Source: Zymoseptoria tritici IPO323
Lineage: Eukaryota; Ascomycota; Dothideomycetes; Mycosphaerellales; Mycosphaerellaceae
Length of the DNA stretch: 64,000 bases
Assembly: GCF_000219625.1 (NCBI RefSeq)
Contig: NC_018218.1
Location: 2,852,001-2,916,000, forward strand
Direction of reading: 5' to 3'
Both the position numbers and the translations under genes were made by a program. This document shows positions 21,824 to 33,344 of this stretch, in pieces (positions within the stretch are counted from its first letter, which is position 1; every line of letters begins with the position of its first letter). The notes under the pieces were generated by a model that was not told where the DNA came from, made no database searches, and saw only the letters and a program-made list of their open reading frames with translations.

Positions 21824-22069
21824 TTTGTGCTGTATATTGCAGTTGTCAGATTTCCTCGAAGGTGTTGATGTGAGTGAGGGATTGGATCAATGAGGCCGAA
21901 AAGTCCAAAGTCTTTTCGAAGTGCGGGCCTTGGCGCTTGTATCCGCCGGTTCGGCCATTCTGCGGGGATGGATATCCGGTGAGCTAGCCGGTGGTGACGC
22001 TGCTCTCTCTCACTCTCACTCACAACTCTTACTCGAGCCTCCATTAAACATACACATCACCAGCCAGCC
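21824..22069. promoter_or_regulatory. Bidirectional promoter eS12 / AIM18
   Basis: Only 246 bp separate the two divergent start codons, so the promoters overlap. It contains a CT repeat (ctctctctcactctcactcac) near 22001-22022, which lies in the AIM18 leader. No defined factor site is claimed. Confidence 0.6.
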
Positions 22070-23422
22070 ATGTCATCAACACGCACCGCCATGAGGCTGT
22101 TATCCCCTCGGATACAATGCCTCCAGCGAAAGCCCATCTCTCATACGCAACTCCGCCTCGCATCGTCGCGATACAGCAATCCTGTAAAACGCAGCTTCAA
22201 TGGAGCTCCTGCTCTGGCACCATCCTTCGTCGGCGGTTCGACTGCCACTCATGATACTCTCGCCATCGTTCCAAATGCACCGCCGCCTTCGGGTCTCGAT
22301 GCTGTGGCCGATCGCATGGCATGGGAAGAGAAGCGGGCACATGCTCTGCGCCGCATGCGATTCGCGGGTATGGGACTGCTGCTGAGCTTATTCGGAATGG
22401 CGGTACTGCTTTACAATCTCGATCTGGACGACCTGGAAAAGGCAGAAAAAGAAAAGCGGCAAAGAATGACGGGAACACAACAGCTTGATGCGAGTAATGA
22501 TACCAATGCAAAGTTTCAAGGCAAGGAGGTCCACGTTATTGGAGCAGGAGATGGCAAGCGTATTGTTGCGCAGGGACAGGGTGTCGAGATTGATTTGGTA
22601 GAGACTGGAACCAGCAGTGTGCCGCATTTCCCTCGAACGATCTACCTTCCCAAGGATGGCTCCGAGCAGAGCGCTGGAGCTGCACCGAACACGCCCGCCA
22701 ACCCTGGAAACGAGGACAATCAAGAGCAGTACACTCTGCTCGGTCTCGGCATCCGCACGGTCAGCTTTCTCAGCATCCAGGTGTATGTTGTCGGCATGTA
22801 CATCCGGACGCAAGACCTCAGCGTTCTGCAAGAGACGCTTATACACAACATCAATGAGACTGCGTCTACGTTGATTCTGTCCGAAAAGGAAGAGCTGAAG
22901 AAGCGTCTGCTCGATCCCGTGGCAAGTCGGGAGATCTGGATGGAGCTATTGAAAGTTCCCGGTGTGAAGACCGCCTGGCGAGTCACCCCTACCAGGAATA
23001 CCGACTACGGTCACCTGCGAGACGGATGGATCACCGGCATCAACAATCGAATCAGAGAGTTCAAGCAGGTGGCTCAAGGTGCTGAAACAGAGTATGAAGC
23101 AGAAGACTTTGGCAAATCGATCGGAGAATTCAAGAACATCTTTGCAGGCGGCAAGGCGCCAAAGGGGTCTGTTATGATCCTCTCGAGGCAACGAAATGGT
23201 AGTCTCGATGTTTGGTTCCAACAAAAGCCAGATGGTACTCCGGAGGAGCAAGCGATGCAGAAGCTTGGCCATGTCGCCGACGAAAGGATTGGCAAGCTCA
23301 TCTGGTTGGGATACTTGGCTGGAGAGAAGGTCAGCTCGGAAGCTGCGCGGAAGGGCGTGGCAGATGGTTGTGTCAGCTTTGCAAGTCGACCCACGGGCAG
23401 CGCGGAGACTATGATCCGTTGA
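22070..23422 (+). CDS. AIM18: AIM18/AIM46-type mitochondrial protein, chalcone-isomerase-like domain
   Basis: An intronless 450-codon frame. The N-terminus is basic and Ser-rich (RLASSRYSNPVKRSF), typical of a mitochondrial presequence, followed by one transmembrane helix (GMGLLLSLFGMAVLLYNL, about residues 104-121). Residues about 220-440 form a chalcone-isomerase-like domain: LLGLGIRTVSFLSIQVYVVGMY, WRVTPTRNTDYGHLRDG and FKNIFAGGKAPKGSVM are the conserved blocks of the fungal Aim18/Aim46 family. These are inner-membrane-anchored proteins of the intermembrane space; yeast members are thought to lack isomerase activity and may bind heme. It is divergent from eS12. Confidence 0.9.
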   Translation: MSSTRTAMRLLSPRIQCLQRKPISHTQLRLASSRYSNPVKRSFNGAPALAPSFVGGSTATHDTLAIVPNAPPPSGLDAVADRMAWEEKRAHALRRMRFAGMGLLLSLFGMAVLLYNLDLDDLEKAEKEKRQRMTGTQQLDASNDTNAKFQGKEVHVIGAGDGKRIVAQGQGVEIDLVETGTSSVPHFPRTIYLPKDGSEQSAGAAPNTPANPGNEDNQEQYTLLGLGIRTVSFLSIQVYVVGMYIRTQDLSVLQETLIHNINETASTLILSEKEELKKRLLDPVASREIWMELLKVPGVKTAWRVTPTRNTDYGHLRDGWITGINNRIREFKQVAQGAETEYEAEDFGKSIGEFKNIFAGGKAPKGSVMILSRQRNGSLDVWFQQKPDGTPEEQAMQKLGHVADERIGKLIWLGYLAGEKVSSEAARKGVADGCVSFASRPTGSAETMIR

Positions 23423-23575
23423 TGGCGGTTGTTGACACCGATTCGCAGACTGACATATGGGCACACCACTGGCCCACGCGGGTCGAGATTTCCTGTATAC
23501 TATTGAAGATACCACTCAGCTAAGCTACGCATCTTCATAAGATGTTCCCTCACGGCTCAAGTCATATCTGCCGTT

Positions 23576-24717
23576 TCACGCTCGACTCGTCGACTGCGGT
23601 GACGGTGCTCCAGCCGTCACAAACACCGTCACGATCACGACTCCATTTCCGGCGCGGCTCGAAGACGAGCTCGAACTGGCTGAAGTGCTTGTTGTGCTTC
23701 TGGGTGCTGTTGTGGAAGTCTGCCGAGACGTCGAAGAGCTTCTCGTGGAGGTTATCCTGGTCTGCGATCGACTTGGGGGGTTGGTGCCCGACGTGACCGA
23801 AGTCGTGCGACTCAGTCCCGACGCAGAAAGGGAAGAGGATGGTCTCGAAGTGGTTCGCGTGACACTCATGCTTTGGCTTGAGCTGGTCGAAGGACTGAGT
23901 CTAGTGGTCGAGACAGGTCTCCTGCTTGAGGTACTGCTACTTGCTCGAGTCGTGCTCGTCGATGCGGAAATTCTTGTCGAGGCCCGGGTTGTTGTCACGA
24001 CTGGAATGGTTACTCGAGTAGACGTGGTGCTGGGCGGAGGCCTGGTGCTTGTCACTGCAACTGGAGCTGACGACGATCGCGTTCGAGGCCTGGTGGTTGT
24101 TGTTGATCCTGCGGCCGAAGTGGACGTTCTCGACGTTGCGAATGAGGACATGCTGGTCGACCGTGAAGGAGCGGCGGGCCGAGACGTGAAGGAAGTCGAG
24201 CTCGAGCTTGGAGAGGCTTTGTCGCATATGACGTCCCGAATCGCCTCTGCGTCCAATCCAGCTTGCTCCAATGCATCAGGCCGGAAGCCGGTACATGCTT
24301 GATTCGCCAGAAATGACTGCGGACGATCGCGGATTGACTGGAGACTAGACTCGATATCGGCCACCTGTTGGCGGGCACTGGACAGATTCGGGAAGACAAT
24401 TATGCCGACTTTGACCTCGCATCTGGGATCGAATTAGCAAAGTTGTGGCGCAATCAAATCGACTTGACTTACATCAGCTTGCGGACGAGATCGCCGTCGT
24501 ACAATTCGGCGTCCAATTCCGCCACGAGTCCAGGCGTGTTGCATGGAGCGAGATTCCCAGTGTTGATCTGATCGATCGCGAACAACGTCGACCTGACCAG
24601 CTTGAGGTACTCATCTAGATCTTCTGACAACCCTTGCCCGTCGACAGCGGTCGTTTGCGCTAGCACATGGGTTGCAACGAGGAGAAGACCAAGAAGATAT
24701 TGAACAAGGTACAACAT
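23576..24717 (-). CDS. Secreted Ser/Thr-rich mucin-like protein
   Basis: Two exons, 24473-24717 and 23576-24422, joined across a 50-nt intron (GTAAGT..CCCAG), give 363 residues. The N-terminus MLYLVQYLLGLLLVATHVLAQ is a clear signal peptide ending in an A-x-A-like site. A folded domain of about 130 residues follows with three cysteines in APCNTP, LICEVK and NQACTGF plus a fourth in VICDK. From about residue 150 the protein is almost entirely Ser, Thr and Arg, a likely heavily O-glycosylated stalk. The C-terminus (NGVVIVTVFVTAG) is weakly hydrophobic but ends in polar residues, so a GPI anchor is doubtful. It is probably a cell-wall or surface protein; the N-terminal domain is not one I recognise. 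An upstream ATG at 24765 would hide the signal peptide and is less likely. Confidence 0.8.
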
Positions 24718-25252
24718 TTTGCGAATGCAACGGACGGTTGTCGGCGTGGAAGAACCTGATAACAATCATCCGCTCGATGGTCGATGCAAGGGGATCCGCG
24801 GGCGAATGATTTATGTTTCACAGCGATTTCCCTGTGTTCGCTAAATTCGGTGCTCACTTTACCCATGCAACGACGTACGACAGCCTCAATCTGTCCTTTT
24901 AGGAAGAAGCAGTCCTTTCCAGATCTTCACGGTGCACAAAGTTGCGTGGTGTTCTACGGGAAGCAAGGGAGGATGGACCGTTCTCATGGCGTCAACGTCC
25001 GCTATAGAGCTCCTATCATTTCGTTCCAGTGTCTTTTTAAAATTGCGTTCACTGCAGACAGAAGTTTCTCATGATTGTAAAGCATTCAAGATTGCTACCG
25101 TACGCTCCAAGGTTTGGCACGTGAAAATGCGCCACCCGGAACGGAACGCTAACGACGGGACCTTAGTTTACCATCGTTTGACATCTCGAACAGAAGCAAG
25201 ACAAGACATTTACTTCCCTTCGCCCAACACATCGAGAACCTGACTTGCAAAC
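24718..25252. other. Divergent promoter region
   Basis: About 0.5 kb between the start codons of the mucin-like gene and the alpha/beta hydrolase. Both promoters lie here. No specific element recognised. Confidence 0.45.
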
Positions 25253-26462
25253 ATGTCGTCAACAGTCAAGCCGCCGGGCAAGGCGGACGTTTTGTTGCAA
25301 AAGACCGAAACCTCGAAACATGCCCACGAACGTCAGCAGAATGCACAAGGCGGCAAGCCGTTGACAGCGGCAGAGGTGATGGCACATCCAGAATACCCTC
25401 ATATATACTGGGATCTACCAGCCGACAGGCAGGACAGGCTAGAAGTTGCCGCTGGTCGTGGAGGGCCTCTGAACATCGCCTACGAAATTCACGGACATGG
25501 ACCTCGGAAGCTTGTTGTATGTTCCAACACGTTGACTTTGTTCGTTGCAAGCGCTTACAATTTGCGTTAGTGGATAATGGGTCTCGGTGGACTCATGAAT
25601 AATTGGCAACGACAGACCAAATACTTCGGACATGAAAATGCCGACAAGTATACCTGCCTGATTATCGACAATCGTGGCATAGGGAAGAGTGACAAGCCCT
25701 TGCTTCGGTACACAACTTCAGAGATGGCAAAGGATGTTATCGAGGTGCTTGATCACATTGGCTGGACTGAAGATCGAAGCTTGCATCTTGTCGGCATCAG
25801 CATGGGCGGTATGATCTCGCAGGAGCTTGTAAGCGTTATACCAGTCGAGCATCATTGTATCCTATTGACGAGTCTAGGGCATGCTCATACCCGAGAGAAT
25901 CTGCAGTCTGAACCTGATATCAACCGCGCCACGAATCATTCGTACTCTTCCCTTCTGGGAGAACCTCAAGAACAGAGCGTACATGCTTGTTCCAAAGTCG
26001 CTCGACGATCAAATCGCCAAGGTCAAGGAAGACTGCTATTCACCGCAGTGGCTGTCGCAGCCGGATGAACTCGAGCACACCGTGCAGAAATTTCCAACAA
26101 ATGGAGATCGCTTCGCCGCCGGTGAGCTCAAAAAACGCACAACGCCAGGCAACATGACTCCAGCAAGCTTCATCTGCCAGCTTGTTGCTGCTGGCTGGCA
26201 TCACAAGTCGGCGAAGGATCTCAAGCAGATTGGCGACAAAGTCGGTCGAGAACGAATCCTGGTCTTTCATGGTACTGGCGACCACATGATCGATTTCATG
26301 CACGCGGAGATGTTGCTCAAGGAGCTTGGGGGTGAGGATGAAGGAGTCACGAAATCGTTCCATCAGGGCATGGGCCATGTCGGACCTATCGAGATACGGC
26401 ATGAGTTCAACAAGCTCATTGTAGATCGTGTGGAGACCACGGAACGCTTGAGTGGGAGGTAG
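25253..26462 (+). CDS. Alpha/beta hydrolase
   Basis: Three exons joined at GTATGT..GTTAG (near 25516-25570) and GTAAGC..TCTAG (near 25830-25877), giving roughly 365 residues. The oxyanion strand is IMGLGGLMNNW, the nucleophile elbow is GISMGGM (Ser), the acid is in FHGTGDHMID and the base in GMGHVGPIE, so the Ser-Asp-His triad is complete. CLIIDNRGIGKSDKP is the classical strand before helix A. The N-terminal 80 residues are charged, with no signal peptide, so the enzyme is probably cytosolic. Substrate (ester, epoxide or acyl group) cannot be told. It is convergent with folylpolyglutamate synthase, 139 bp away. Confidence 0.9.
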
Positions 26463-26601
26463 TGGATCGAGGCATGAGGCACACAGGACTCAGATCCTCT
26501 GACTGGTGACGAATGGGGAGTTCCTAGCATGTACAGTACGGATCTCTTGAGATATTCCGGCATAGCTGTGAACGATTAACATCATTGCAAAGCATCACCG
26601 A

Positions 26602-28246
26602 TCATAACTTTGCCGCTGTCTCTGCCTCGCTCTCCAGGACCTCAATCAAGCCGCCGACCAAGTGCAGGCTTCCCGTGGTCAAGACCTCTGCCTTCTGCTG
26701 ACCAGCTAGCAATCGAGCCTTCGCAACGGCCTCCTCGATCGTCCCAACAACGGCTACTTCACACTGTGGGTCGATTCCATCCCACGTCTTTGCGAGCTCC
26801 TGCTGTACGCGAAGACTGTTCACATCGTCTTTGTTGGTGTTGATGGACACGAGATCGGCTTTGTAGCCTGCCTTCTTATATGTCGTGTTGGGGCAAAAGA
26901 TCGCATGTCGGAAAGGTTGCCTGTCTCGTAGAGCTGTCGAAAGCGTTTCGTGCAGACGCCTCGCGAGCGATGATGCATCCCGAGTTTGTTGATTGAAGAT
27001 CAGTATTCGCATGGCCCCTTTGCTTTCTGATCTTGCAGATTGATTCGCGAACCAACGTCCTGCGACATCGATGCTTTCCAGCGTATGCCCACCGTCGATG
27101 TACCATGTAAGCTTCGAAGACGAGGGATCTGGCCGCATCTCACAGCGACCTCCCAGTCGTGTCGTTTCCAGCCCTCTGACGAACTCCTCTGGCAGTTTCG
27201 AAGCTTTGTCGAATGGACTGGGGACGCCTGTAAATCCAAGTCGTTGTAGATGTGCCGCAGACACGGCGATGGCCAAGGAAGCATTCACGTTTTGGAAGTC
27301 TCCTTGCAATCCGAGATCGATCGACTGGATTTGTTCGTGCAGCGGCACTACGTAAAGTTCAGCTCCTCGCTCCTTTGCTCGGTCGTACAGCACTTTCAAG
27401 GCTGGCTCCAGTTGGGGCGCTGTGAAGGCTGGCACGCCATCCTTGAAGATGCCGGCTTTGTGCCATGCGATGGATTCAATCGTGTCGCCCAGCAACGCTT
27501 CATGATCAATGCCCAAGCTCGTAACGCCAGTCACTGAAGGCCTGACCAATATGTTAGTAGTATCATACTCACCGCCGATCCCGCATTCGATGACCGAGGT
27601 GCCGACGTTCTCCTTCATATAGCAATGGAGTGCCATCAATGTCAGGTAGTGGAAGTAGACGGGCTTGTCCTGTATCGCTCTGGGATCCGCCTGGCCTGCC
27701 GGAGGTTTGGTAGCTTCGAAGCGATCCCAGACTTCCCAGAAGCATCTCGCGAACAACTCCTCTGATATGGGCTCATTGTTGATCTTGATACGTTCCCTCA
27801 CGAATCGAAGATGTGGTGAGGTGTACAAGCCCACTGTTGACGGCAATCTCTCGGCATGTATACTGCGCTTCGTTGGAAGATACTGTGCAAGGATGGAGGA
27901 AATGAAAGAGGATGTCGAGCCTTTTCCTTTCGTTCCAGCGATGTGGATTGGATTCAGCTTGTCGAAGTCGGCGGGCTGATTTCCATCGTCAGACAGGTCC
28001 ACTTGGCCACACAGCTGATTTAATGCACACCTCATATCCGATCCGTCGGACCCAATTGATCATGTCTGGAATGGAGCGGCTGTTCGATCCAGGCCCTGCT
28101 TTTCGTATTGCCTCTACGATGGAGAAGTTGCTCTGAAGTCCGTTGAGCGCAGCCACGGCGGCATTGTAGTCTCGGCTGGTTCCAGAGCTGTAGTCACGCC
28201 TCTGTGCCCTCATGGCCTTCCCTAGACAGCGTCGACATAGCGACAT
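26602..28246 (-). CDS. MET7: Folylpolyglutamate synthase
   Basis: Adds glutamates to folates, retaining them in the cell and mitochondria for one-carbon metabolism and methionine synthesis. Two exons, 28031-28246 and 26602-27975, with a 55-nt intron (GTGTGC..ATCAG), encode 529 residues. The ATP-binding loop HIAGTKGKGSTSSF is the Mur-ligase/FPGS P-loop; YTSPHLRFVRERI, VIECGIGGEYDTTNI and SLGIDHEALLGDTIESIAWHKAGI are family signatures, and the C-terminal domain has TWYIDGGHTLESI. The basic N-terminus (CRRCLGKAMRAQRRDYSSG) may be a mitochondrial presequence; alternative starts could give a cytosolic form. The symbol follows the budding-yeast orthologue. It is divergent from MSH6 across 192 bp. 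Confidence 0.95.
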
Positions 28247-28438
28247 GATCGTGAGCGATGAAATGTGACGAGTTGAGCGCCGTCTTCGATGCTCATCTGA
28301 TTGCTTCCGCCGGACTTTAGCCGAGCACTTTGACTAAACGCGAGCGTGACGCGCTCGCGAACCCCCGATCTCGACGCCTCGAACATTACTTCATCACCTC
28401 CCTCCATTTTCTCTGATTCCAAACGACATACAATCGAC
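28247..28438. promoter_or_regulatory. Bidirectional promoter folylpolyglutamate synthase / MSH6
   Basis: 192 bp separate the divergent ATGs. Two ACGCG cores (28338-28342 and 28349-28353) lie in the middle. ACGCG is the core of the MluI cell-cycle box bound by MBF in yeasts, and MSH6 and other replication-repair genes are G1/S-regulated there. Use of the same logic here is inference. Confidence 0.6.
28339..28359. promoter_or_regulatory. Perfect inverted repeat CGCGAGCG-N5-CGCTCGCG
   Basis: Two perfectly complementary 8-bp arms, 28339-28346 and 28352-28359, flank the 5-nt spacer tgacg. The centre (28349) is about 90 bp from the MSH6 ATG and about 103 bp from the folylpolyglutamate synthase ATG. 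A symmetric site midway in a bidirectional promoter is a good candidate for a dimeric factor. Confidence 0.65.
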
Positions 28439-31400
28439 ATGGCGGGTGCAAGAAATGGGACCACGGCCTCTACGCCGAAGCTCGCGACACAGACCAGCAA
28501 CTCTTCGAGCACAGCAAAGAAGCAACAAGGCATCGCCGGCTTCTTCCAAAAACGAGCAGCGCCAGCAGCAAGCACGCCGGCGAAGCGTCCAGCCGAGAGC
28601 AACGCGCCCAAGGCTTCCGATGCGTCCAGCAATGTGGATGCGGCATCAAGTCCTCGCACCGCTCCGGGTGCTTCCCAACAAAGCTCGGTAGCGGCGAGCC
28701 GTGGGAAGGAGAATGGTAAGCCATTGTGGAAGCGAAGCAGAGATCAAGTCTAATCGACTGATAGAGTCGCCAGGCACAATCTTCTCAAGTCCTTCCCGGA
28801 AAGCGAAGAAATCCATCAGCTATGCTGAATCCGACGCTGAAGACGATGAGGACGAGGTCTTCAAGCCATTGTCAGGCAACAGACGAGCGGCGAAACGTCG
28901 CAAGGTCAGTATCAAGGATGATTCTGACGATGAATTCGGATTCGATGCGAGCACGCAAGCTGCGATGGAGAGTGACGAAGGTATGTATGGTCCACATTTC
29001 CTTTGAGGCCTGCTTACCAGTAGCCCTCAGTGATGTCTAGCTTCCAACAACCTAGCAACACAGCAGCATCCATCAGCCACGTGGCTAACAAGCGCGACGC
29101 AGAGATGGAAGACTTCGTCGTGGAGGACGATGATGACGATGACCACAAGCCGACAAAGTCGAAGAAGCGAGCTGCAGCGCCCTCTAAAGCACCGGCGAAG
29201 ACTTTCGCGAAACCGCCTTCTCCTACTCGAGAAGAGAGCGAAGAGATTCCGGCTGCCGGCTCGACTGCTCAGCAGTGGAAGTTTGACCCAGACGCTCCGC
29301 CATCGACAGAGCCTCGAAAGCAGCGACCAGACAAGTCGGCATCGAACGACCCAGCCAAGAAGCAAAAAGCCCATACTTCTGACCCATCCGACCGTTACAC
29401 TTGGCTCGCCACTGTCCTTGATGCTGATCGTAACCCTACGGACCATGCAGACTATGACCCCCGCACCATATACATTCCTCCAATGGCGTGGAACAAGTTC
29501 TCTGCGTTCGAAAAGCAATACTGGGAAATCAAGCAAAACTTCATGGACACCATTGTATTCTTCAAGAAGGGCAAGTTCTACGAGCTTTACGAGAACGACG
29601 CTACCATCGGACATCAGCTGTTCGACTTGAAACTCACAGATCGGGTGAACATGCGCATGGTCGGCGTGCCCGAGGCCAGTCTGGATCACTGGGCGAATCA
29701 GTTTGTGGCGAAGGGCTTCAAGATTGCTCGCGTTGACCAGATGGAATCGAAGCTGAGCAAAGACATGCGTGAACGCGATGGCGGAGGTGGAAAGAAGGAA
29801 GACAAGATCATTCGGCGAGAGTTGGCTGCCGTCCTGACCGGTGGAACTCTAGTAGACGGAGGCATGCTACAGGACGACATGGCAACGTACTGTGCGGCGA
29901 TCAAGGAGACGGAGGTCGACGGCATGCCGAAGTTTGGGATTGCGTTCGTCGACACGGCCACTGCACAGTTCCAGCTGTCCGAATTCGTGGATGACATTGA
30001 CATGACACGCTTCGAAACCTTTGTCGCTCAAATTCGACCTGGCGAAATCCTCCTCGAGAAGGGCTGCGTCTCCGCCAAGGCTCTTCGTATCTTGAAGAAT
30101 AACACACCAGTGACGACCATCTGGAACCATCTCAAGCCCGACAAGGAGTTTCTGACAGCTGACAAGACGCGCATGAAGATCAACGGGGAAGGTTACTTCG
30201 AGAAGTCCGAAGATGAGGCTGCCGATGCATGGCCCAAGGCGCTCCGCGAAGCCAGCGAGAAGGAAGTCGCCTTTCCTGCTCTCGGTGCATTGATCTGGTA
30301 TCTCAGCATGCTCAAGATCGAACGCGACCTCCTCACATGTGGCAACTTTGCCTGGTATGAGCCGATCCGCAAGTCTTCCAGCCTGGTCCTGGACGGGCAA
30401 AGTCTTATCAACCTCGAGATCTTTGCCAACACATTCGATGGCAGCGCCGAGGGCACGCTGTTCAGCATGCTGAACCGCTGCGTGACACCATTTGGTAAGC
30501 GCATGCTCAGACAGTGGGTGTGCCATCCACTCGGGGACGCCAGAAAGATCAACCTGCGTTTCGACGCCGTGGATGCGCTCAATGCAGATGGCACCGTCAT
30601 GGATCGCTTCACATCGTCACTCAGCCGTCTGCCGGATCTCGAGCGACTGATCTCGCGCATTCACGCTGGCCGTTGCAGACCCCAGGACTTCTTGAAGGTC
30701 CTCGAAGGCTTCGAGCAGATTGAGTACACCATGTCGATTCTAGGCTCATTTGGCGACGGAGATGGCCTACTCGGACAGCTCATAGTAGCCATGCCTAATC
30801 TGGCGGGTGCTCTCGAGCACTGGAAAGATGCGTTCGACCGCACCAAAGCCAAGGACGAAGGTCTCTTCATACCCCAGCCCGGGGTTGAAGAAGACTTTGA
30901 CGAAAGCCAGGAGGTCATTGATAATGTGCTCAAGGAACTCAACAAGCTCCTCGTCAAAGCTCGCAAGGACATCGGGTCCTCTTCGATCAAGTTCACGGAC
31001 AACGGAAAGGAGATCTACCAGCTCGAGGTGCCCATCAAGGCCTGCGGCAAGATTCCCAAGAACTGGAAACAAATGTCGGCTACGAAGCAGTGCAAGCGAT
31101 GGTATTCTCCTGAACTAGAAGAGTTGGTGCAGGATCTCAAGGAAGCACAAGAAGTTCACGGACAAGTGGTCAAAGCACTCGCGGGTCGCTTCTTCGCCCG
31201 CTTCGACATCGACTATAATACCTGGCTTGCTGCGCTGAAAGTCATCGCACAACTCGACTGCCTCATCTCCCTCGCGAAGACGTCGGCATCTCTGGGCTCA
31301 CCTTCCTGCCGACCAACGTTTGTCGAGGACGAGAATGCTAAGGGTGTTCTCGAATTCAAGACACTCCGTCACCCGTGCATCGAGACAACGACAAACTTCA

Positions 31401-32179
31401 TTCCCAATGACATTGCCTTGGGTGGCGACGCCGCCTCGATCAACCTGCTCACCGGTGCCAACGCTGCCGGCAAATCGACTGTGCTTCGCATGACTTGCAT
31501 CGCCGTCATCCTGGCTCAAGTGGGATGCTACGTGCCGTGCGAGTCGGCACGCATGACTCCTGTCGATCGCATCATGTCTCGTTTGGGAGCACACGACAAC
31601 ATATTCGCCGGCCAGAGCACCTTTATGGTCGAGTTGAGCGAAACGAAGAAGATTCTGTCTGAAGCCACGCCGCGCTCTCTCGTCATTCTCGACGAGCTCG
31701 GTCGTGGCACGAGCAGCTACGACGGTGTGGCCGTTGCGCAGTCAGTGCTCCATCACATTGCTACGCATGTCGGCTCGCTGGGCTACTTTGCTACTCACTA
31801 CCATTCGTTGGCTGCCGAGTTCCAAAGTCATCCCGAGATCGCCGCGAAGCGAATGGCCGTACGGGTGGAGCACGACATCCGCGATGTCACGTTCCTCTAC
31901 CAGCTCGAGGATGGCGTGGCAGAAGGCAGCTACGGCATGCACTGCGCTGCCATGTGCGGAATTTCGGATAAGATCATCGACCGAGCTGAGCAAGCTGCAC
32001 AGAACTGGGAGCATACTGGCCGGATCAAGGAGTCGCTGGAGAAGGCCAAGGAGAGCACCTGGCTGCCTCTGGGTCTACTCAGTGATGTCAGCTGGATCGT
32101 GAAGGGCGCTGGCGAGGAAGACCAGGGAGTCAGCGAGGCCAGTCTCGAGGTGCTGCGCAAGACCATTGCGGCGTTGTAA
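28439..32179 (+). CDS. MSH6: DNA mismatch repair protein MSH6
   Basis: A MutS homologue that pairs with MSH2 as MutS-alpha to recognise base mismatches and small loops. Three exons, 28439-28715, 28765-28980 and 29031-32179, give 1213 residues. The N-terminus has a PCNA-binding PIP box (QQGIAGFF, about residues 31-38) and an acidic/basic disordered linker. The mismatch-binding domain carries GKFYELYENDA with the Phe-x-Glu reader. The ATPase has Walker A TGANAAGKST, the fungal MSH6 form, with Walker B VILDELGRGTSS and the FATHYHSLA segment. The C-terminal helix-turn-helix follows. Introns are 49 and 50 nt with consensus ends. Nothing looks degraded. Confidence 0.97.
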
Positions 32180-32361
32180 GAGATGGATGTGAACTTTTGT
32201 CAGGACTTACCTTATCTATGTATGTTTAGCGGGTCGGAAAGTGTGAGTGTACAATTAGTTGTAGCAGTCTTTGGTAGTATGACGGGCTTCAAGGCCTGAT
32301 AGTACACATTTTATCTGCTCTACAGCTATCTTGTCTTTCTGGTGTATGAATCCAGCTTTTC

Positions 32362-33344
32362 TCATCTCTGCCCAGTCAACCGCCTCTCTTGCACCTCGGT
32401 CAACGCGCGGCTCCCACTGACGAAAGCTACAACGCCGAGCACACCGGCGACCGGCAGCGTCTGGAACAAGTTCCAGCTCGCGTAGTATAGGGCGAACACA
32501 CCCTCGATCGCAATGATGCTTCCGAAGAACAACCCGTGTGCAACTGGCTTCGCGCCGAAAGCCTTGCCCAAATGACCCAAATTTCCGCCCAACAGCAGCC
32601 ACGCACCAAACAGAGCAGGCAGCGAAACCAGAACGGCGAGCGTGAATACCAAGCTGATGGCCTTGGGCGGCGACTTAGGATCGTCTTTGAAGATGTGGTG
32701 GATTTCGGGTTTGGGTTCGTAGCGCTCGGGTCGGGGTTGATTGGCTTTGGGCGAGCTGGCGTCGGGGACGATGTTGATGTCGAAGTTCATCTCTTTGAAT
32801 GGTGTTGAGGAGCCAAAGGAGCCGAGAACGATGAAGGCTTTGAGTGGTTGGGCGCCGGAGAGAAATTGGAAGGGGAGGTCTTTGTGGGACTGCAGGAGAA
32901 GTTGTCAGTCCAAGACCGCGAGTGGCATGGGAAAACATGGTATAGACTCACAATGTCCAGCTTTGCCTTGCCATTCTCCCGCACATTGAATGCGAATGAC
33001 TCCTCTAATCCTGCTGCGGGGTCTTGGAGCGTGAGGAATGCCTGGTGTGGTCTCTTGCCCGTCTTTCCATCTTTTGCTGTGAGGGCGATCTTCAGCGTGT
33101 CGGAGGAGGAGATCGTGACGGCGGAGGGATTGCCACCGGCCTCGAGTCTGTTGAGATAATGTGAGCTACTGGGCTCATGCATTGGTAGCTATTGGGGTGC
33201 TGGAGTGGCATACTTGTGCTTGGTGGCTTCACTGCCCTTTTGAGCCACGCTCAGCGATCCATCTGTGAATGTCCATTGGTCTGCGGCGGAAACGGCGGCG
33301 GATAGTGCAAATGCGACCAGGCTGGCGGTGCGTAGGAACTTCAT
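32362..33344 (-). CDS. SWP1: Oligosaccharyltransferase subunit Swp1 (ribophorin II family)
   Basis: An ER membrane subunit of the complex that transfers the N-glycan to Asn in nascent proteins. Three exons restore KHKLEAGGNP and KLDISHKDLPFQFLSG at consensus introns (near 33145-33217 and 32890-32953). MKFLRTASLVAFALSAAVSAA is a cleavable signal peptide. The lumenal part has EESFAFNVRENGKAKLDI and FIVLGSFGSSTPFKEM, followed by three hydrophobic segments near the C-terminus, the ribophorin II pattern. Total about 285 residues, which matches yeast-type Swp1 rather than the longer animal ribophorin II. Stop at 32362. MSH6 lies convergent, 182 bp away. Confidence 0.93.

Noticed and set aside
23685..24302. 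205-codon plus-strand frame rich in Val, Leu, Glu and Asp
   Set aside because: It is the complement of the Ser/Thr/Arg-rich stalk of the mucin-like protein; the repetitive codons keep the opposite strand open.
29027..29689. 220-codon minus-strand frame within MSH6
   Set aside because: Antisense shadow of a clearly identified gene.
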